From Takakia lepidozioides (lineage: Eukaryota; Streptophyta; Takakiopsida; Takakiales; Takakiaceae), in the NCBI GenBank assembly GCA_030704615.1, contig CM060732.1, positions 67,065,053 to 67,129,052 on the forward strand: 64,000 bases of DNA, read 5' to 3'. The notes under the pieces were generated by a model that ran no database searches, was not told the origin of the DNA, and saw only the letters and a list, made by a program, of their open reading frames with translations. Below are positions 1 through 13,007 of this stretch, piece after piece; within the stretch, counting starts at the first letter, position 1; each line of letters starts with the position of its first letter. The position numbers and the translations under genes were made by a program.

Positions 1-3000
1 AGAATAATATTTCTTAAGGATTCATTTCCGACAACCATTGCAGTCAAGAAGCTCCCCAGTTTACAGTCAAACCTCTTGCTTTTATGTTGCCTCTTACTTT
101 AAGAACATGCAAGCTCACTGAGGGTTGTAGATAAGGTTTCGCAATATTAAACAACAACGCTTCTTTCAGTACCTTGATGAGCCTCTTAAACTACTTTGTT
201 TTATATTCTGCATGTACCAAAACTTGGTCGGTTGCCTTTCCGAAAAATCACTGACATGTAGCTTGTTCAGATTTAGGAATGTGTCTAAAATGGGCAAGGC
301 TGTGGGAAAGCTTGTTTCTAATTGGAAAGCCTGCTGGCACATGCACATGGGAGAATGATTCTGTCTCCAATTTTCAGGACTGGACGTCTGGACCCCACAA
401 TGGGGCCTACTGGGCACATGGTGTGTACTCCGTAGAGTTCCGCTTCATTCCATTACGATGGTAGCAGGTCTCGCGCACATCCAAGTTATCAGCTTATTAC
501 TATACAGCAGACATCTGTCTTTGTAAGAGGATACTGGAAGATTGTACCAATGTCAGAAGTGATGTGAGAAGAGAATTGGGTTGGATCACCCAGTGACTGC
601 TACTGTGTGATCAGTGATGACGGCGCCGTCTTTCTTTCTCTCTCCGGCATCTCCTTCGCCCGGGGCTGTAGACAGTCGGTCGAGGGGAGTCGGGACGCCG
701 TGGTCTGATCACGTGATGTCGAATGATGCCTTTTACACCTTTCAAAAAGACGCGGATCCTGCCAATCCTGCAAGGTCGGGTCGAATTTTCTATCTTTTCT
801 TAGATTCTTATCAAACGGTTTCTGACTTGCACCCATTTTCACGTGACTTGTAAGTTGTGTAGTCAAGTGAAGGATCAACACGTCCAGGGGTTATGGGTCT
901 GCAACTATTCGCAAGGTTTCCGCGCCCCAATGACAATGAGAAAGCGAGCAAACCAGTGACCACTTTCAGTTGCGGGTCCAGGTGTTGACTCTCGAAGAAA
1001 TTTGACTCTCGAAGTCAGAATCCCTTGCAGTTCCAGCCTGGTCATGAGCCGGTTTGATTCCCGACGATTCAAGCGTCCCGGGTTGAGCGAATACCTTCGT
1101 ACATACAGATGGCAGCGAGATTTATCTCTGCAGTTATGTTAATCCACACGTTGTACAGGGTGGAATTGTTTATACCGTATGGGAAGGACAAGCTGCATCT
1201 GTGCGGCCTAATAGTGGAGGAAGGACTCTAACAAATCCATAACCATGGACTGACAGCTTATGTGATGCAATGAAGTGCAACAATGCATTTGTACATCAGA
1301 ATAATCGAGTACGAACTTGTTAAATACCTGGACATGATTAAATAATTTAGCTCTCCAATGCATGTAACAATGTGCGAATCCATGTGTGCAGTGATAGTGA
1401 GAATCACGACGTCTTCATTATATATGCGTGCAGCTGCATAGGGCAAAGAGAATCCCAAGAAAACGGGGCATGCACACTCCTTCAAGACTTGCTTCGCTCG
1501 CGCGTTGGGCTATGACGTGGGACCTACTTGATCTCCAAATTGATCCAAATTGATCCAAATTGATCATCCAGTTTGTCGCACGAGAGTTTTGCCTGGATCC
1601 CAAATTTGGACCGTGCTTGCAAGTTCTCTTGCATGGTGCCTCCATAGGATTGCAGAACACTTCAGCTGGAGTCTGTGACTCGCTCTAAAAAAACTCAGTG
1701 ATCATTGGCCAGTCTTACATTCGAAAAGTGCATCCACGCCACTCCAACTATGTACTGCGAGACACAGGACATGCAGGGACACTTGTCCATCGCCATCTGC
1801 TAGGTAGCATCTGCTGGGAAAGTGTTCCCAAACTCTGCCCAGGATCTGTGCTATAAGTTCTGTCAAACCGACCAAAAAATAAGCTGTTTCTACTACATAG
1901 TTGAATGAGCCGATACGACTAGAGAGATAATTAATTCTGAGAGTGCCCTGCATGAGATATGTGGGACCGGTCCTCAAAATAGACGATGACAACCTCCAAC
2001 ATGCGAGATCTGCCACGTCTCATGGAAACCAGCTGGCCAGCTGCGTAAGCGCAGCTCCCTTCCCGCCTCCACACCTGATCTTATATCTGTAACAAACATT
2101 TTGCCCGTGTGAGCTACGAAACCAGTAGCATACTTCAATCTATACATCCACTAGGTACTTCAACAGTTACAGACAGATAGTTTGGGGTCCATGCAGACGC
2201 AACCGAGGGGGCCCACTCTTCTTGCACACTCTGCAACCCAAATGATGAAGGAAGGTGGGTGTGTAGTGTGCACTGCAACTCTGAACCATCTCCACAAGAC
2301 TAAGCAATGGCAGGTCAACCAAATGAAACACGCACAAAACTGAGCGAGATCAGCAACTGGTTAATGGTGCAGGGCAAGTCAAAGCATCCTTCAGGGTGCC
2401 AGTCTGCTCGGTCCGCTGTCTAGTCACGTCGGGCTACCGTGTAGCCATCACATCGATAATTCCCGCACGCGCGAAGCATGGACGGTGGCTCTGTGGGTGT
2501 GATCGTATAAATAGTAGCTATCGCTCTGAATGCGGGCAAACGATATGGGATTATTCTAACCGTAAGGCACGCCAACCGAAGCTTGATATTTCTGTCCATA
2601 AAAGACAGGCAGCTGTACTATCTAGGTGGGTATATATGATAGGTGTTCGCCATGAATGTTCGAGATGTTGGAACGTTGGAACCTTCTGTTTGAAGGGCTG
2701 TGTGGATGGGGAAAGTTTGTAAGTTTATCAAAGCGTGCAAAAGTTTATCAAGCGCTAGAAAAGTTCCATGGAAGCTCTAGAAAGTGGAAAGGGTTCCACC
2801 ACGTTTCTTTGAAGGTATTTACATTGTAGCACAAGTGGCCCCCATGAGAACATTAGAGGAGCATGTATGGCGCTTGTACAAAATACATAGTCAAAATGGC
2901 TGGCGATAATATGAGATTTTGAATGGGTGTTGGGTGAATGAACCTAAAACCTGGTAGATTTGCTGAGGCGAACAATCCAGAATTGACATAGCAAATTTGA

Positions 3001-3180
3001 GGCTCTCAACATAGAGACTAGTAGAAATTATGGCAAACCCCACCAAAAAAATAAAAATTTAAACCACCATTCATAAGTACAAAACCTTAAATTGGCTTAT
3101 ATTGCATTTCAGTCAATCTACACTAAGTGACATATTTAAAAGACCCTGCCTAATGCTACATGGCACATAGAGAAGAAGTA
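1..3180. other. No supportable gene; intergenic or decayed sequence
   Basis: No open frame here has a recognisable domain. A TATA-like gtataaatag lies near 2,505, followed by an open frame with no recognisable product. Around 1,530-1,565 there is a short run of the motif gatccaaatt repeated three times. I see no RNA gene, LTR or clear inverted-repeat element in this stretch. Confidence 0.5.
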
Positions 3181-3280
3181 TCAATGTTTGCAAAGCTCTT
3201 GGAAATACAAATACAATTACCAAGTAACTTGGCTCATAAAGCTTGTAAACAGTCATGAAGATTATATGTCACGACACATT

Positions 3281-3500
3281 ACAGACGATGAGACTAGCAC
3301 CAGCCAAGAGACCAGCACCAATAGACCTGCCAAGGGAGCAACCAAGAGAGCAGCCCCAACAGACCAGCCAAGACACGTGCCAAGAGATCTGCCAAGGGAG
3401 CAGCCAAGAGAGCAGCCCCAACAAACCTGCCAAGAGACCAACAAGTGACCTAAGACAACATGTCAAGAGACCAGGCAAGAGACCTAAGCATCCTTAGATC
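3281..3500. repeat. Low-complexity tandem repeat, about 63-bp period
   Basis: The sequence repeats variants of ccaagggagcarccaagaga followed by gcagccccaacaracctg. Two long units start near 3,329 and 3,391, with shorter degenerate copies on either side. Several frames stay open through it (Gln/Glu/Pro-rich one way, Leu/Cys/Trp-rich the other), but the openness is explained by the repeat and none looks like a real protein. Confidence 0.7.
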
Positions 3501-3574
3501 TACGGGTCTTCATCTCCATCCAATCACTCATAGCCTCTTGATAAGGAAGCTATCTCTGTTGTAAAAATCTTGTA

Positions 3575-6500
3575 CTACGTACGGACAGTTGTATTCAAGT
3601 GACCAACCAAACGATTACGTAGCTTGTTGTCGATGAATGCTAAAGTACTGAACGTGCGTTCATCCTCAACATTGCCAAGGACCTGAACCACTGCAATTTC
3701 AGCAAGGTTCATGAATTCACCAAGGCGTTGAACAATGAGGCCATTTGTAGAGAGTTTCTGCCAGAGTTTTGTCACAAGGTTGATGTCGAAAGGCTCCTCC
3801 ATGGCCTTCTTTGCCTGTGTTTTCATTATCAATTTAAAGAACGAAGTTTGCATTTCTAGCAAATTGCCATTGGAAATAGAAATCCAAGTACCTGCAGGTG
3901 TTACCTGCTTGGAAATACAATAAGCTCGTTTGATGACCACAATGTGTAGAGAAAATGTATCCTCACACTCGGGCTGCAGCCAATACTAGGGGTCCACCAC
4001 ACCAAAAGCATTCATGATCTCAGAATCTGGAAACTTTTTCTCAAGCTCACTGATAAAAAGGTTTGCTGCCATTGTACATTGTCCCTTGATGCCTGCAACA
4101 TGCTGAACAAAGTCTTCCCTATCCACTGCACGAGGCTGCCCAGTCAACGGTGACATAGAATGGCTCATGTAAGATTGTCCCATGATGGAAAATGCCAATG
4201 TGTCATTGCCGTTGTTCAGATCAGTAACCCAATGTTGAGTGATTCTACAAGAAGAATTCGAGACCACATCATTGAAGTATAGGAAGTCCTCAGGCTGAAA
4301 AGCAGTTGCTGGATCTGAATACATCCTATAGACACTGGCTTCACATATCTTGACAGCGGCGACAAAATCACAAATGAACACATCCCGTGATTGAGCAAAA
4401 TTGATGAGAGAATTGACAGCCTCCAACAAACACTGCAGGAAAAGGGGGGGGGGGTTGCGACGCCGCGACATCGTAAAACAGCCCTTTCGGGTAGGGGAAA
4501 AAACCCAAATTTGCGACGTCCGGGCGTCGCACGCCCGTCGCAAGGGCGTCGCCAAAAAAACGTCGTAAATTTGCGACCAATGGGGGTCGCAAATAGGCGA
4601 AACAGCGATTTGCGACGCCCAGGCGTTGAAGAAAAGAAAAGAAAAAACCTACTTTGCAATGCAGAATTAGCACCGTCCGGGGGTCGCAAAGTGCGACGCC
4701 CGGACGTCACAATTTAAGGGGAAGCATTTGAATTTAGGCGGGGAAATTTGAATTTGAATTTTGAATTTCAAAAACTTGTTGACCATTGACTCCGGCGTTA
4801 ACCATTGACTCCGGTTCTCTCTAATGACGATATGTTCATTGTTCTACATACATCATGCAATGCAATGCATACTTGAACCTAAGACCTCCACGTTATAACA
4901 TTTCTAAGACAATACAAACTAACCAACACACCTATGATACATCTATGTATTACAAAAGCAATCTAAATATATATATACACATATAAAGATTTCCTTCAAG
5001 AGCCTTCAAGTTCCTTCTAAGGGGGTCTCTCTTGTGACGCCGGGGAGTTGCAACCTCCACAGCCTTAGTGCCCAGCCCTAGCCCCAGCCCCAGCCCTAGT
5101 ATCGTCGCCGTTGTTGCACCCCCCACCGCTAGACGCCCTAAGCGACGTCCTTGTGATGACCTAACCTGACCACAACACCATTGCGACCCCCTGTGCCGAC
5201 GCCATTGCGACCCCCTGACGTCGCAACTTTGGGCGTCCCAGCGCAAGGCCCCCAAGCGACCCTTTTGTAAAGTTGAGGGCCGCAAAATCCAAAAATAAAT
5301 AAATAAATAAAATTCTGACGCCCCGGCGTCGGAAGAAAAACAAAACCGTCAAAGCGAGGGCCCTCTTTCCCCCTTCATGCCACCTTACGACGGCTGGGCG
5401 TCGTAATGGTGTCGCAGCGGGGGATTGCGACGCCGGGGTGTTGCAAACAAACGTCACGGGCTCGGCGTCGTAGGCTCGACGTCGCAGGCTCAGCGCCGCG
5501 CGGGGCGTGGGGGCGCGGCTGGCGTCGCAAACCCCCCCCCATTTGCTGTAGTGAAAAGCAAAACACATGGCAAACCCAATATGGTTTGAATGTCACACAA
5601 ATTATCCAGATTTGCCCTCGCTGCTCCAACTGAACCACTGTCAAGTGACATTTTAACAATCAAGGTTTTGTACTCTCCCAATATCCTTTTCAAGGGCTCT
5701 AGCATGCTAATCCACCTTGTCTTCACATTCCTCAATATCTTCTGTTTCCACGATATCAGTGAGCTTAATAAATATGACGCTTGGGAGAGGTGGAGAAATA
5801 CCCATACAATGATTGGAGGAGATCCTCCAACTTAGAAACCATTGGTAGAATAGACAATGTTTGCACAGCCAAGTTTGTGCAATGAGCCATACAATGGACG
5901 CCAATCTTGTAGGGTGCATGTTGATCCCTAAGCTGCACAGTCACTTCCGTGCGGATACCTTGGAAAACTGAGACCCCATCTGCTCCCATGCACACAAGCC
6001 GCTCAATAATTTGTTGCTCAGACAAGCCACCAATGTCATTAGGGCACCCACCATCATCCACTTGAGGTTATCAGCATTACTCCCTTCAAGAACACATTCA
6101 AGTGTCAGTAGGATTGGAATCCGTCTCCAGTTCTGAACCACATATGTATGAACAGATAACCAACTTTGGTTATCAATGGTCGTAACCTCATCAACACTTA
6201 TGGAGATGAACTTAGAAGTCCCCCACAGCTTCTATAGTGGCCCTCAAAACAACCTGGTGCATAGAATCAGCCATTTCCCACCCTAAATAGTTAGACCAAT
6301 GCTTAGCAGGATTGTGAGGTACCTTCAAGAATGAAGACAAACCCTGCATGGCTTCATAATCTGTCATAGGATGACCTTGAGCAAGGAGGTGGAAAACAAG
6401 GGCAAACTAGACAAGTTGTTTCTTCATATTCACAGTCATACCCTGTTGTACCTGCTGTATCACTGAATAACGACCTGCAACAGCAGAGAATCTTTCATTT

Positions 6501-6930
6501 TGCAGATGCACATTGGTTTTCAAAAAGTAATGTTGTCATACTGCCACACCAGGCATGGCCACATGAGCCTTGCGTCGACCTGCATGCTTCCACAATGAAT
6601 CCAGTTTAGGAACTAGTAACTTCTCTTTAAATTATCCTCAATGTGTGTGCAGACTTTGCACCGCACTCTATGAATCTTTCTATATGCCCCAACAACAGAT
6701 TCGGCCTAGGGTAGTTTGGCAGCCCAAGTATCCTGAAAATGACAGTTCTTGTTGTAGACCTTATCACATTTCCTTGCCACCTCAAGGGAGGCTTGAGCCA
6801 CTGCTGGATCCAAAAGCATGGCCTCAGGCTCGGGCACAACATTACTGGACGAAACAATATTTGTTGCAAGAACTCTGTCGCTAAAAAAATACTTGTATTT
6901 GAAGTTTTGGCACTCTTAGGGGAGCCATGA
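3575..6930 (-). pseudogene. Decayed hAT transposase of the ZNF862/DUF4371-like type, split by an insertion
   Basis: Read on the minus strand, the pieces come in the right order for a hAT transposase. An N-terminal zinc-finger-like part (about 6,900-6,560) carries FQDTWAAKLP and VRCKVC. A catalytic core (6,141-5,545) carries GADGVSVFQGIRTEV, HCMAHCTNLAVQTL and KTRWISMLEPLKRIL. After the inserted element at 4,444-5,540 the frame resumes at about 4,437 with LLEAVNSLINFAQSRDVF. The C-terminal dimerisation region (3,730-3,580) reads EDERTFSTLAFIDNKLRNRL. Stops and frame changes separate the pieces, so it cannot encode an active enzyme. This is a remnant of a cut-and-paste DNA transposon. Terminal repeats of this copy were not found. 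Family assignment rests on the core and dimerisation motifs and is fairly secure; the subfamily is less so. Confidence 0.75.
4444..5540. mobile_element. Non-autonomous TIR element with G-run/C-run ends and GCGACGCC hairpins
   Basis: The left end is a run of G followed by TTGCGACGCC. The right end is GGCGTCGCAAA followed by a run of C, which makes terminal inverted repeats of about 19 bp. The interior carries many copies of GCGACGCC and GGCGTCGC in both orientations, most densely at 4,455-4,720 and 5,150-5,530, with an AT-rich middle containing a (TA)n tract. It interrupts the hAT transposase frame cleanly: coding sequence resumes on both sides. Flanks ctgcaggaaaa (left) and ctgtagtgaaaa (right) resemble a diverged target duplication, but the duplication is not exact and five bases lie between the C-run and the right copy. 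No coding capacity is seen. Confidence 0.65.
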
Positions 6931-7637
6931 GACACAGACAACAACAATGAGAAGTAGACCTCACAAAGACAAAGCAGCATATGCACGAACCACATAAACT
7001 CTCAAATCTGTTTATAACATGCAATGAATCAAAGAGTGAGGTGAGGCTCCTCCCTCCTCCATTGTCTTGTATGGTAGTGTCCTCCATTACAATGACGCAT
7101 CGATCCTGACCATGGCATCTCCCCAAACAGACCAACATGTATCATAGTAAAGGAGTTGTCGATGCATTGCGGCTTCTTCCATTACTTCGAGCACGGAATC
7201 TGTACAGTTGCCGCCTTAGGTCTATTCAATCGCAGCCTTCGCCTTAGCTCTCGTCAATCGCAGCCTTGAGTGATTACTGATACTAACATAAAGTGCCTGT
7301 GAAGCACGCTTTTCAACTTGCAAGAGCCCTAAGGCCTAAGGAGATTAAAGAAAAAAAATGAATGAATGAAAGAAGATGTGTGTTCGTAAACTTACTGACA
7401 TGTGTCCTTTCATCCCCAAAAAAATGAATAAGTGACATTCTCATTCTGTTTTTGTAAACCTCTGCCATCCTTTTGATTATCATCCTCCTCTACAGTCACA
7501 TTTTTGCCCTCCTCCGCGGCTACATTTTTCATATTTAAGAACTTTATCATCCAAACCAGGTTGTTATCGAAAAAACACTGAGATGTTAGGAATTGAACAC
7601 CAAATCGAATGGCTATCAAGGGAGTTCTCTAATGCTA
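6931..7637. other. No gene seen
   Basis: This is AT-rich spacer between the hAT remnant and the chromovirus LTR. Open frames on the minus strand near 6,881-7,138 and 7,410-7,619 have no recognisable domain. Confidence 0.4.
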
Positions 7638-8188
7638 TGTCAAGGACGAGAACATGACTGAACACAAACAAGAGATCAAACTAGAGGTACAAGACTAGAC
7701 AAGAAATCAAGGCCGGCGTGGCCGAATGCATGATGGATAAACAAGAATCAAGATGAACTTTATAACAAGGGACAAGAGTACAAGATACTGGAACTCGACT
7801 TGAATACTATAGAGTGCCAGATACTGGAAACTGGGCTAGAGTACTGGAAGCTAAACTGGGTACTGGGACTGGGAACAAAAGTAGTTTGAACTTGTGTTGG
7901 CGAGACTGAAGAGTGTCCAGTCTTGCCTCATATATACTGGCTACTAGGAAGTTCCCTAAGAAGCTTTCCCAATGGAGGTTTCTTGATGGAGAAGTTTCTT
8001 CTAAAAGAAGCTTCATGAGCAGTTTCCCAAGTTAGTCTTGGTAATTTGATAAACTCCTGGTAACTTGGTAACTCATGGTACATCATGATAAATCACGGTA
8101 AATCATGATAATTTTCGGTAACTTGATAACTTGATAACTTCTGGTATTTACTCCTGGTAAGTTTATCTGGGCTATGTCTGTGACATCA
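7638..8188 (-). mobile_element. Long terminal repeat of a Ty3/gypsy chromovirus, minus orientation
   Basis: Read on the minus strand the repeat begins TGATGTCA and ends CCTTGACA (TG...CA). It is preceded by a polypurine tract, AGAGGAGGGGG, at about 8,200-8,189, which is the usual position next to a 3' LTR. Two other partial copies in the window, at 18,166-18,482 and 21,797-22,113, confirm it as a repeat. Length is about 551 bp. The gypsy interior belonging to this LTR is cut off a few hundred bases upstream by the large hAT insertion at 8,568. Confidence 0.75.
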
Positions 8189-8805
8189 CCCCCTCCTCTA
8201 GCGCCGAGTTCCTTGAGGAGCGGTAAAATCTTGGACTTGCTTAGAATTAGAGAAAATCCAAAATCCGACGAAATGTATTTGTCAAGTATTCGGCTCTTCG
8301 TTCTTGACTCAAATGATTTATAGGTTTCTGCAACCATCGATAATGTCCAACACATTGAACTTGTGACCACGTAGTGATTTGAGCATTCTGATTTTCGAAG
8401 TTGTCTTCAAACATGATTTCGTTGGCCTCTGGGTCCGAAGCCTCAATCTCCAACAGGATTATCAGACTACGAGTAAGTTTCACTTGCCGTCGTACGGGGT
8501 CCAGACGAGGAAGTATTCGTCGCATTGGTGGCCCATCGTCTCGAGAGCGTCGGCGTGATGTTGAAGGCAGGGTTGCACACGTCAGTGATGTCACGTCACG
8601 TCACGTCGGACCTGACGCTGACGCGACCAACGTCACGTCAGTTTTGCCGAAAAATCAGTAAAACATGAGTTAGGTGAAAAATATGTCACGTAGGTGGACA
8701 CGTTGTATTCCAAGCGACACCTTGGCAAGTGAACGAATTGTTTTATAAATTACTTCATCCGCCAATAGTTGAGGTCATTTTTAAATCATTATTGTCAAAT
8801 TGGTG

Positions 8806-9370
8806 CGACCTCCAAATGGTGGTGGTTGCAGAATTTATCTTATTTTTTAATAGTTGCGACCACCAGCAGAGGGGTTGTCGCAGCATTTTTTGTTTTTTAA
8901 AAATAGATGCGACCACAAGCAGGGGTGGTCACATTTTTTTCTTTTCTTAAATAGTTGCGACCACCGCTACTGGTGGTCGCACAATTTTTATTTTATTTGT
9001 AATAGGTGCGACCACCATCAGGGGGTGGTCGCAACATTTTTGTATTTTTTAATATCTGCGACCACCAGCATGGGCGTGGTTGCAGAAATTTTCTATTTGT
9101 TTAATAGGTGCGACCACTAGCAGGGGGGTGGTCGCATAAATTTTCTGTTTTTTTAATAGGTGCGACCACCAGCAGGAGGGTGGTCGCAACAATTTTTTTT
9201 TTTTTTTTTGTTTTCTTAAATAATCTCTGTGACCACGAGCATGGGGGTAGTCGCAGCATTTTTATTTTTTTGAATAGGTGCGTCCACCAGCATGAGGGTG
9301 GTCGCACAGTGTTTTTTTTTAAATAACATGCGACTTCCTCGTGCGACCTGGAGCGGTCGCAGCATTGGAT
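8806..9370. repeat. Hairpin array, about 9 units of about 65 bp
   Basis: Each unit has an inverted pair, GCGACCACC then AGCAGGGGGG then GGTGGTCGCA, separated by T-rich spacers such as atttttctttttttaatagg. Each pair can fold into a GC-rich stem of about 9 bp. The array ends about 40 bp before the TATA box of the transposase gene. Open frames through it are artefacts of the repeat. Confidence 0.85.
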
Positions 9371-9408
9371 CTAATTCATTGAGCGTGTGAGGCTTGGAGG
9401 CTGGAGGG

Positions 9409-9415
9409 TATATAA
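9409..9415 (+). promoter_or_regulatory. TATA box of the transposase gene
   Basis: GGGTATATAAGG lies about 40 bp after the last hairpin unit and about 310 bp before the transposase start codon. The same layout (hairpin array, then TATAAGG, then ccctcact) recurs at 13,767. Confidence 0.6.
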
Positions 9416-9727
9416 GGTGGCCCCAATGCCCCTCACTTCTTTTGTGGCAAACACTTTTGTGGCGAGTGAATGTTCTCTATTCCTTGAGCAAGAGTGTAAG
9501 CCCAAGAGGAGGGTGCGGACCGTTTGCTGTTGTGGCTTCCACCAGAGCTACTGTAGCAAATTGTCGAAAAGCACAATACTACATGGTGCATTGATCCACT
9601 TGGATTGATGCCGTAGTGTTGGACCAACGCATTCTGTTCTAACTTCTATTGCTCTTGACAAATCTACCAAGTACACTAGTGTTCTTCGTTCAACCTTAAG
9701 TCTGTGGTTAGGGTTTTGGGTGTGAGG

Positions 9728-12417
9728 ATGAGGGAGGAGTGGATCCCTTGGTTCACCATAGACCCGCACAAAAAGGACGGTGTTCAATGCAATCTTTGTG
9801 CATTGAAGCTGGCGGGTCACAAAGATCGCATGTTATATCACCTCGGCTACAGAGATGGGAAGAATGCAGGGGTTAGTTTGTGCCCAAAAGCCTCCATGCG
9901 AGTGAAAGCCCATTTTGCCCAATGTGGAGGCAATATCCCACCGTCTCTTGATGTGGCCGCGACTTCTGAGCCAAACACTCCAGGTTCGAATCAAACTGTC
10001 CCTCAGAGTTGTACCCAGAGGGATTCTTGCGAGGCGTCTGCTGTTCGTGGAGAAGCCGGTGGGTCAGGAGCAACACCCGATTGTACGCCAGCACTTGTAC
10101 GGACCAGACCATTGAGGCAACAATCAATGCAAGGAGGCTTAAATTTGTCGCACAGGAGGACTCTAGATAAGAAGTGGGCCCAATTTTTCTACGAGGCCAA
10201 TATTCCGTTCAATGTCTTGATGCTTCCTGTGTTTGTGGCTGCTGTCAAAGCCACGTCCGATTCCAAGTCCACATACACACCTCCGAGTTATCGCGATCTC
10301 CGCACAAAATTGTTAGAAGAGGCTATGTCTGACCTCACCCAAAAGGTGAATGAAAAGACATGTGATTCTCTCCGGAATATGGAAGCACTATATGTGCGGA
10401 CGGTTGGAGTTTTGTTACTAATCGACCACTGTTCAATGTCATGCTGGTCTATCCTGCGGGGGAACAATTTTTGGGATCCGTTGACACAAGCAGGGAGAGA
10501 AAAGATGCACGTTATCAAGCAGGGTTGTTGACGAGTTTCATCGATAAAATTGGAGCTGATAAAATTGTCCAAGTGTGCACGGACAATGCATCTAACATGG
10601 TTAATATGGCCGATATTTTGATGGTACGATATCCCCATCTATATTACCAAAGGTGTACTGCTCATATCTTTGATCTCCTTTTGGAGGATTGGGGAAAAGA
10701 ATCACGGATGAAACAACTAGTAAAAAATGCAAAGTCGGTCGTGACGTTCATTCATACACATCACATCCCTCTAGCATTGTTTAGAAAGCATGAACCCAAA
10801 TACAGCCTTAGGAACCCGGGTGAAACCCGCTTTGCCACAACTTTTTGATGGTGGATCGACTGGTGACTGTGAGGGCAGGTCTGGAGTAGGTGATCATTGA
10901 CCCTCAATGGGATGCGTATGTGGGCACCTTACGCGACTCTCGTAAGTCCAAGTCTTTGAGCAAAAGTCGGAGGGTCCGCGCAATCTTCGCTCCAACGATT
11001 TCCGGGCGAAATGTGCAAATTTTGTGTACATGGTGGAGCCGGTGTTGATTGCTTTGCAGGAGTTTGATGGAAAACAACCAATAATGGGTAAACCATGGTT
11101 GATATTGGAAAATCTTGAGAAGCACGTGCAATCCTTAAGGCGTCCTTCATTTTCTATGGACGATGATTTGGCGGCAAGGAGTGAGGATGCATTTTACGAT
11201 CGTAAACGGATGGTTCGCACGGACTTGCATTATGCGGGGGCCTTGTTGAATCCATTCTTGCTGGACAATATGGATTTGAGAGACGATATGGATGCCAAAG
11301 TCGGGCTTGTACGGGCATCATGCAACTCGCGCCCTTGAACATGACAAAACGAGCTTTGTCCAAGTACAAGTGCTTCTCGGATCGCCAGAATCCTTTCCAT
11401 GACATGCCGGATCCAAAAGCAATGAACATGTTGCCACATAAATGGTGGGATCTGATTGGAGCTAGAGCAAGAACGTTAGCCCCCATTGCAAAGCGTATTC
11501 TTGCTCAAGTGTGCTCTGCCTCGTCCTGTGAGCGGAACTGGAGCAGTTACTCGTTTGTTCACAACAAGATTCGCAACAGGTTGAATCCTGCCAGGGCTGA
11601 CAATGGTTTATGTCTACACGAATTGTAGGCTACTGCGAGAGATGACAGCAAGTGACGCATCTGCATGGTACGAGAAGAATCTGTTATATGAAGAATCTGC
11701 CTCAGAGGTCCAATCTAGCAGCAATGATGACACTGACGCCGCGAGGGACTCCGACTCCGACGGTTGGGATGGGTCCGATGATGTGGGCAATCCTCCACAT
11801 GACCCATATGAATTTAATGACGATGATGTTGCAATGCATCCATCCTTCGATGACTTTGTTGTTGATGAACTGCGACTGGTGTCATCCCAATTGCGGACCC
11901 CCTTCCCCCAGTGGAGCACACTCTCAACAATGAAGTTGAGGTCAACTCTCTCCCATCACGAGTTCCACGGACTGCGGGAGATGTGCAGGTCGAATCGTCG
12001 GATGATGACAACCGGCCGTTGTCATTCCTTCACCAACATCGTGCCCCTGTGAACCGTGCTTCATCTCACCCCGCTCCATCTCATGTTTCTCTTTCTCAAG
12101 CCTGTCCATCCCATGCTGGTCCATCTAGTTTCTCTTCCCCTCATGTAATTCCTTCCATCGCTACTCCGATCCTGGGAGATGCTTTTTTTGCTGCGGGACT
12201 TCTGCAAGTTGAACCATCGGATGACGACGACCGGCCATTGTCGTTTCATCTGGCTCGACGACGTCCGCATGTGAACCGTGCTCCCTCGACCCTCGTTGGT
12301 CCATCTCATGTCCCTTCATCTCATGTCGGCCCCTCTGATGTACGTGCGAATAGCCTTTCTCAAAAGAAACCTGCTCCAAGGCCACCACGAAATCCGGGAC
12401 AAGCCCAGAAACGGTAA
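9728..12417 (+). pseudogene. hAT transposase (BED finger, DUF659, dimerisation domain), frameshifted
   Basis: The likely start codon is at 9,728 (MREEWIPWFT). A BED-type zinc finger follows (CNLC, then YHLGYRDG and VSLC). The DUF659/catalytic core reads CADGWSFVTNRPLFN, then VQVCTDNASNMVNMADIL and CTAHIFDLLLEDWG (10.4-10.7 kb). The hAT dimerisation region is at 11,510-11,620 (CSASSCERNWSSYSF, NKIRNRL). A long Ser/Asp-rich, probably disordered tail to 12,417 contains a repeated DDDxRPLSF motif. The frame shifts near 10,385, a stop occurs near 10,879, and the frame shifts again near 10,980 and 11,320. Some breaks could be introns, but the shift between MEA and CADGW lies in one uninterrupted conserved block and looks like a one-base loss. 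The enzyme would catalyse cut-and-paste transposition if intact. Confidence 0.75.
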
Positions 12418-13007
12418 AAAATTGTGCAACATTTTGTTGGTGACCGACCTGTGAACAGGCCTGATACCCTAGATGGTATTCATGATAGGAGTGGAAATCG
12501 ACCAGAAAGACAACTGAACATACTCCGAGGACGACTATAGGTCCAACGGCCAGTTGCATCTGGAAACGAAAGAACAGATGGAGATCATGATTCTAGCACT
12601 GATCATGGGAACGGGGGTGAAGTGAGTGGGGACGAAGATTTTGTACTAGGCGTGAGATCATACCATCATCGTCGTGCCAGACGAAATTAGGTACAGCTAC
12701 AACTTCTGTCACATGATGTGTAGTATGTTTCCATGGATATCCATGTTTCAGTTTGCGTACATGTATACGTGTACGGAAATAAAAATGGTGGAATATGTGT
12801 ACCCAAGAAAGGGTTTGGTGGTTGTGCGTGTGTTTGTGTTTCGTCGTTACCTTTACATTGTTGATTTCCTATTATGGTTTCGAAAGCCACAAAGGCCAGG
12901 TGCAGCTCCCAACATTCATCTTCCCCTTCACAAATCCATGGAGAGTTGATACATGTACTTTTCATCTGCCTCTCCAAACATACATACAGGTGCAAAGGGA
13001 CCAACCT

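Noticed and set aside
3262-3497. Cysteine- or proline-rich small proteins
   Set aside because: Several frames on both strands are open only because of the 63-bp tandem repeat.
8830-9326. Proteins rich in CDH, ATT and phenylalanine encoded on both strands
   Set aside because: They are translations of the GCGACCACC hairpin array and its T-rich spacers, not genes.
8806-9370. A CRISPR array
   Set aside because: The regular palindromic units resemble repeats with spacers, but the spacers are similar A/T runs, the genome is a plant nuclear genome and the array sits inside a hAT element.
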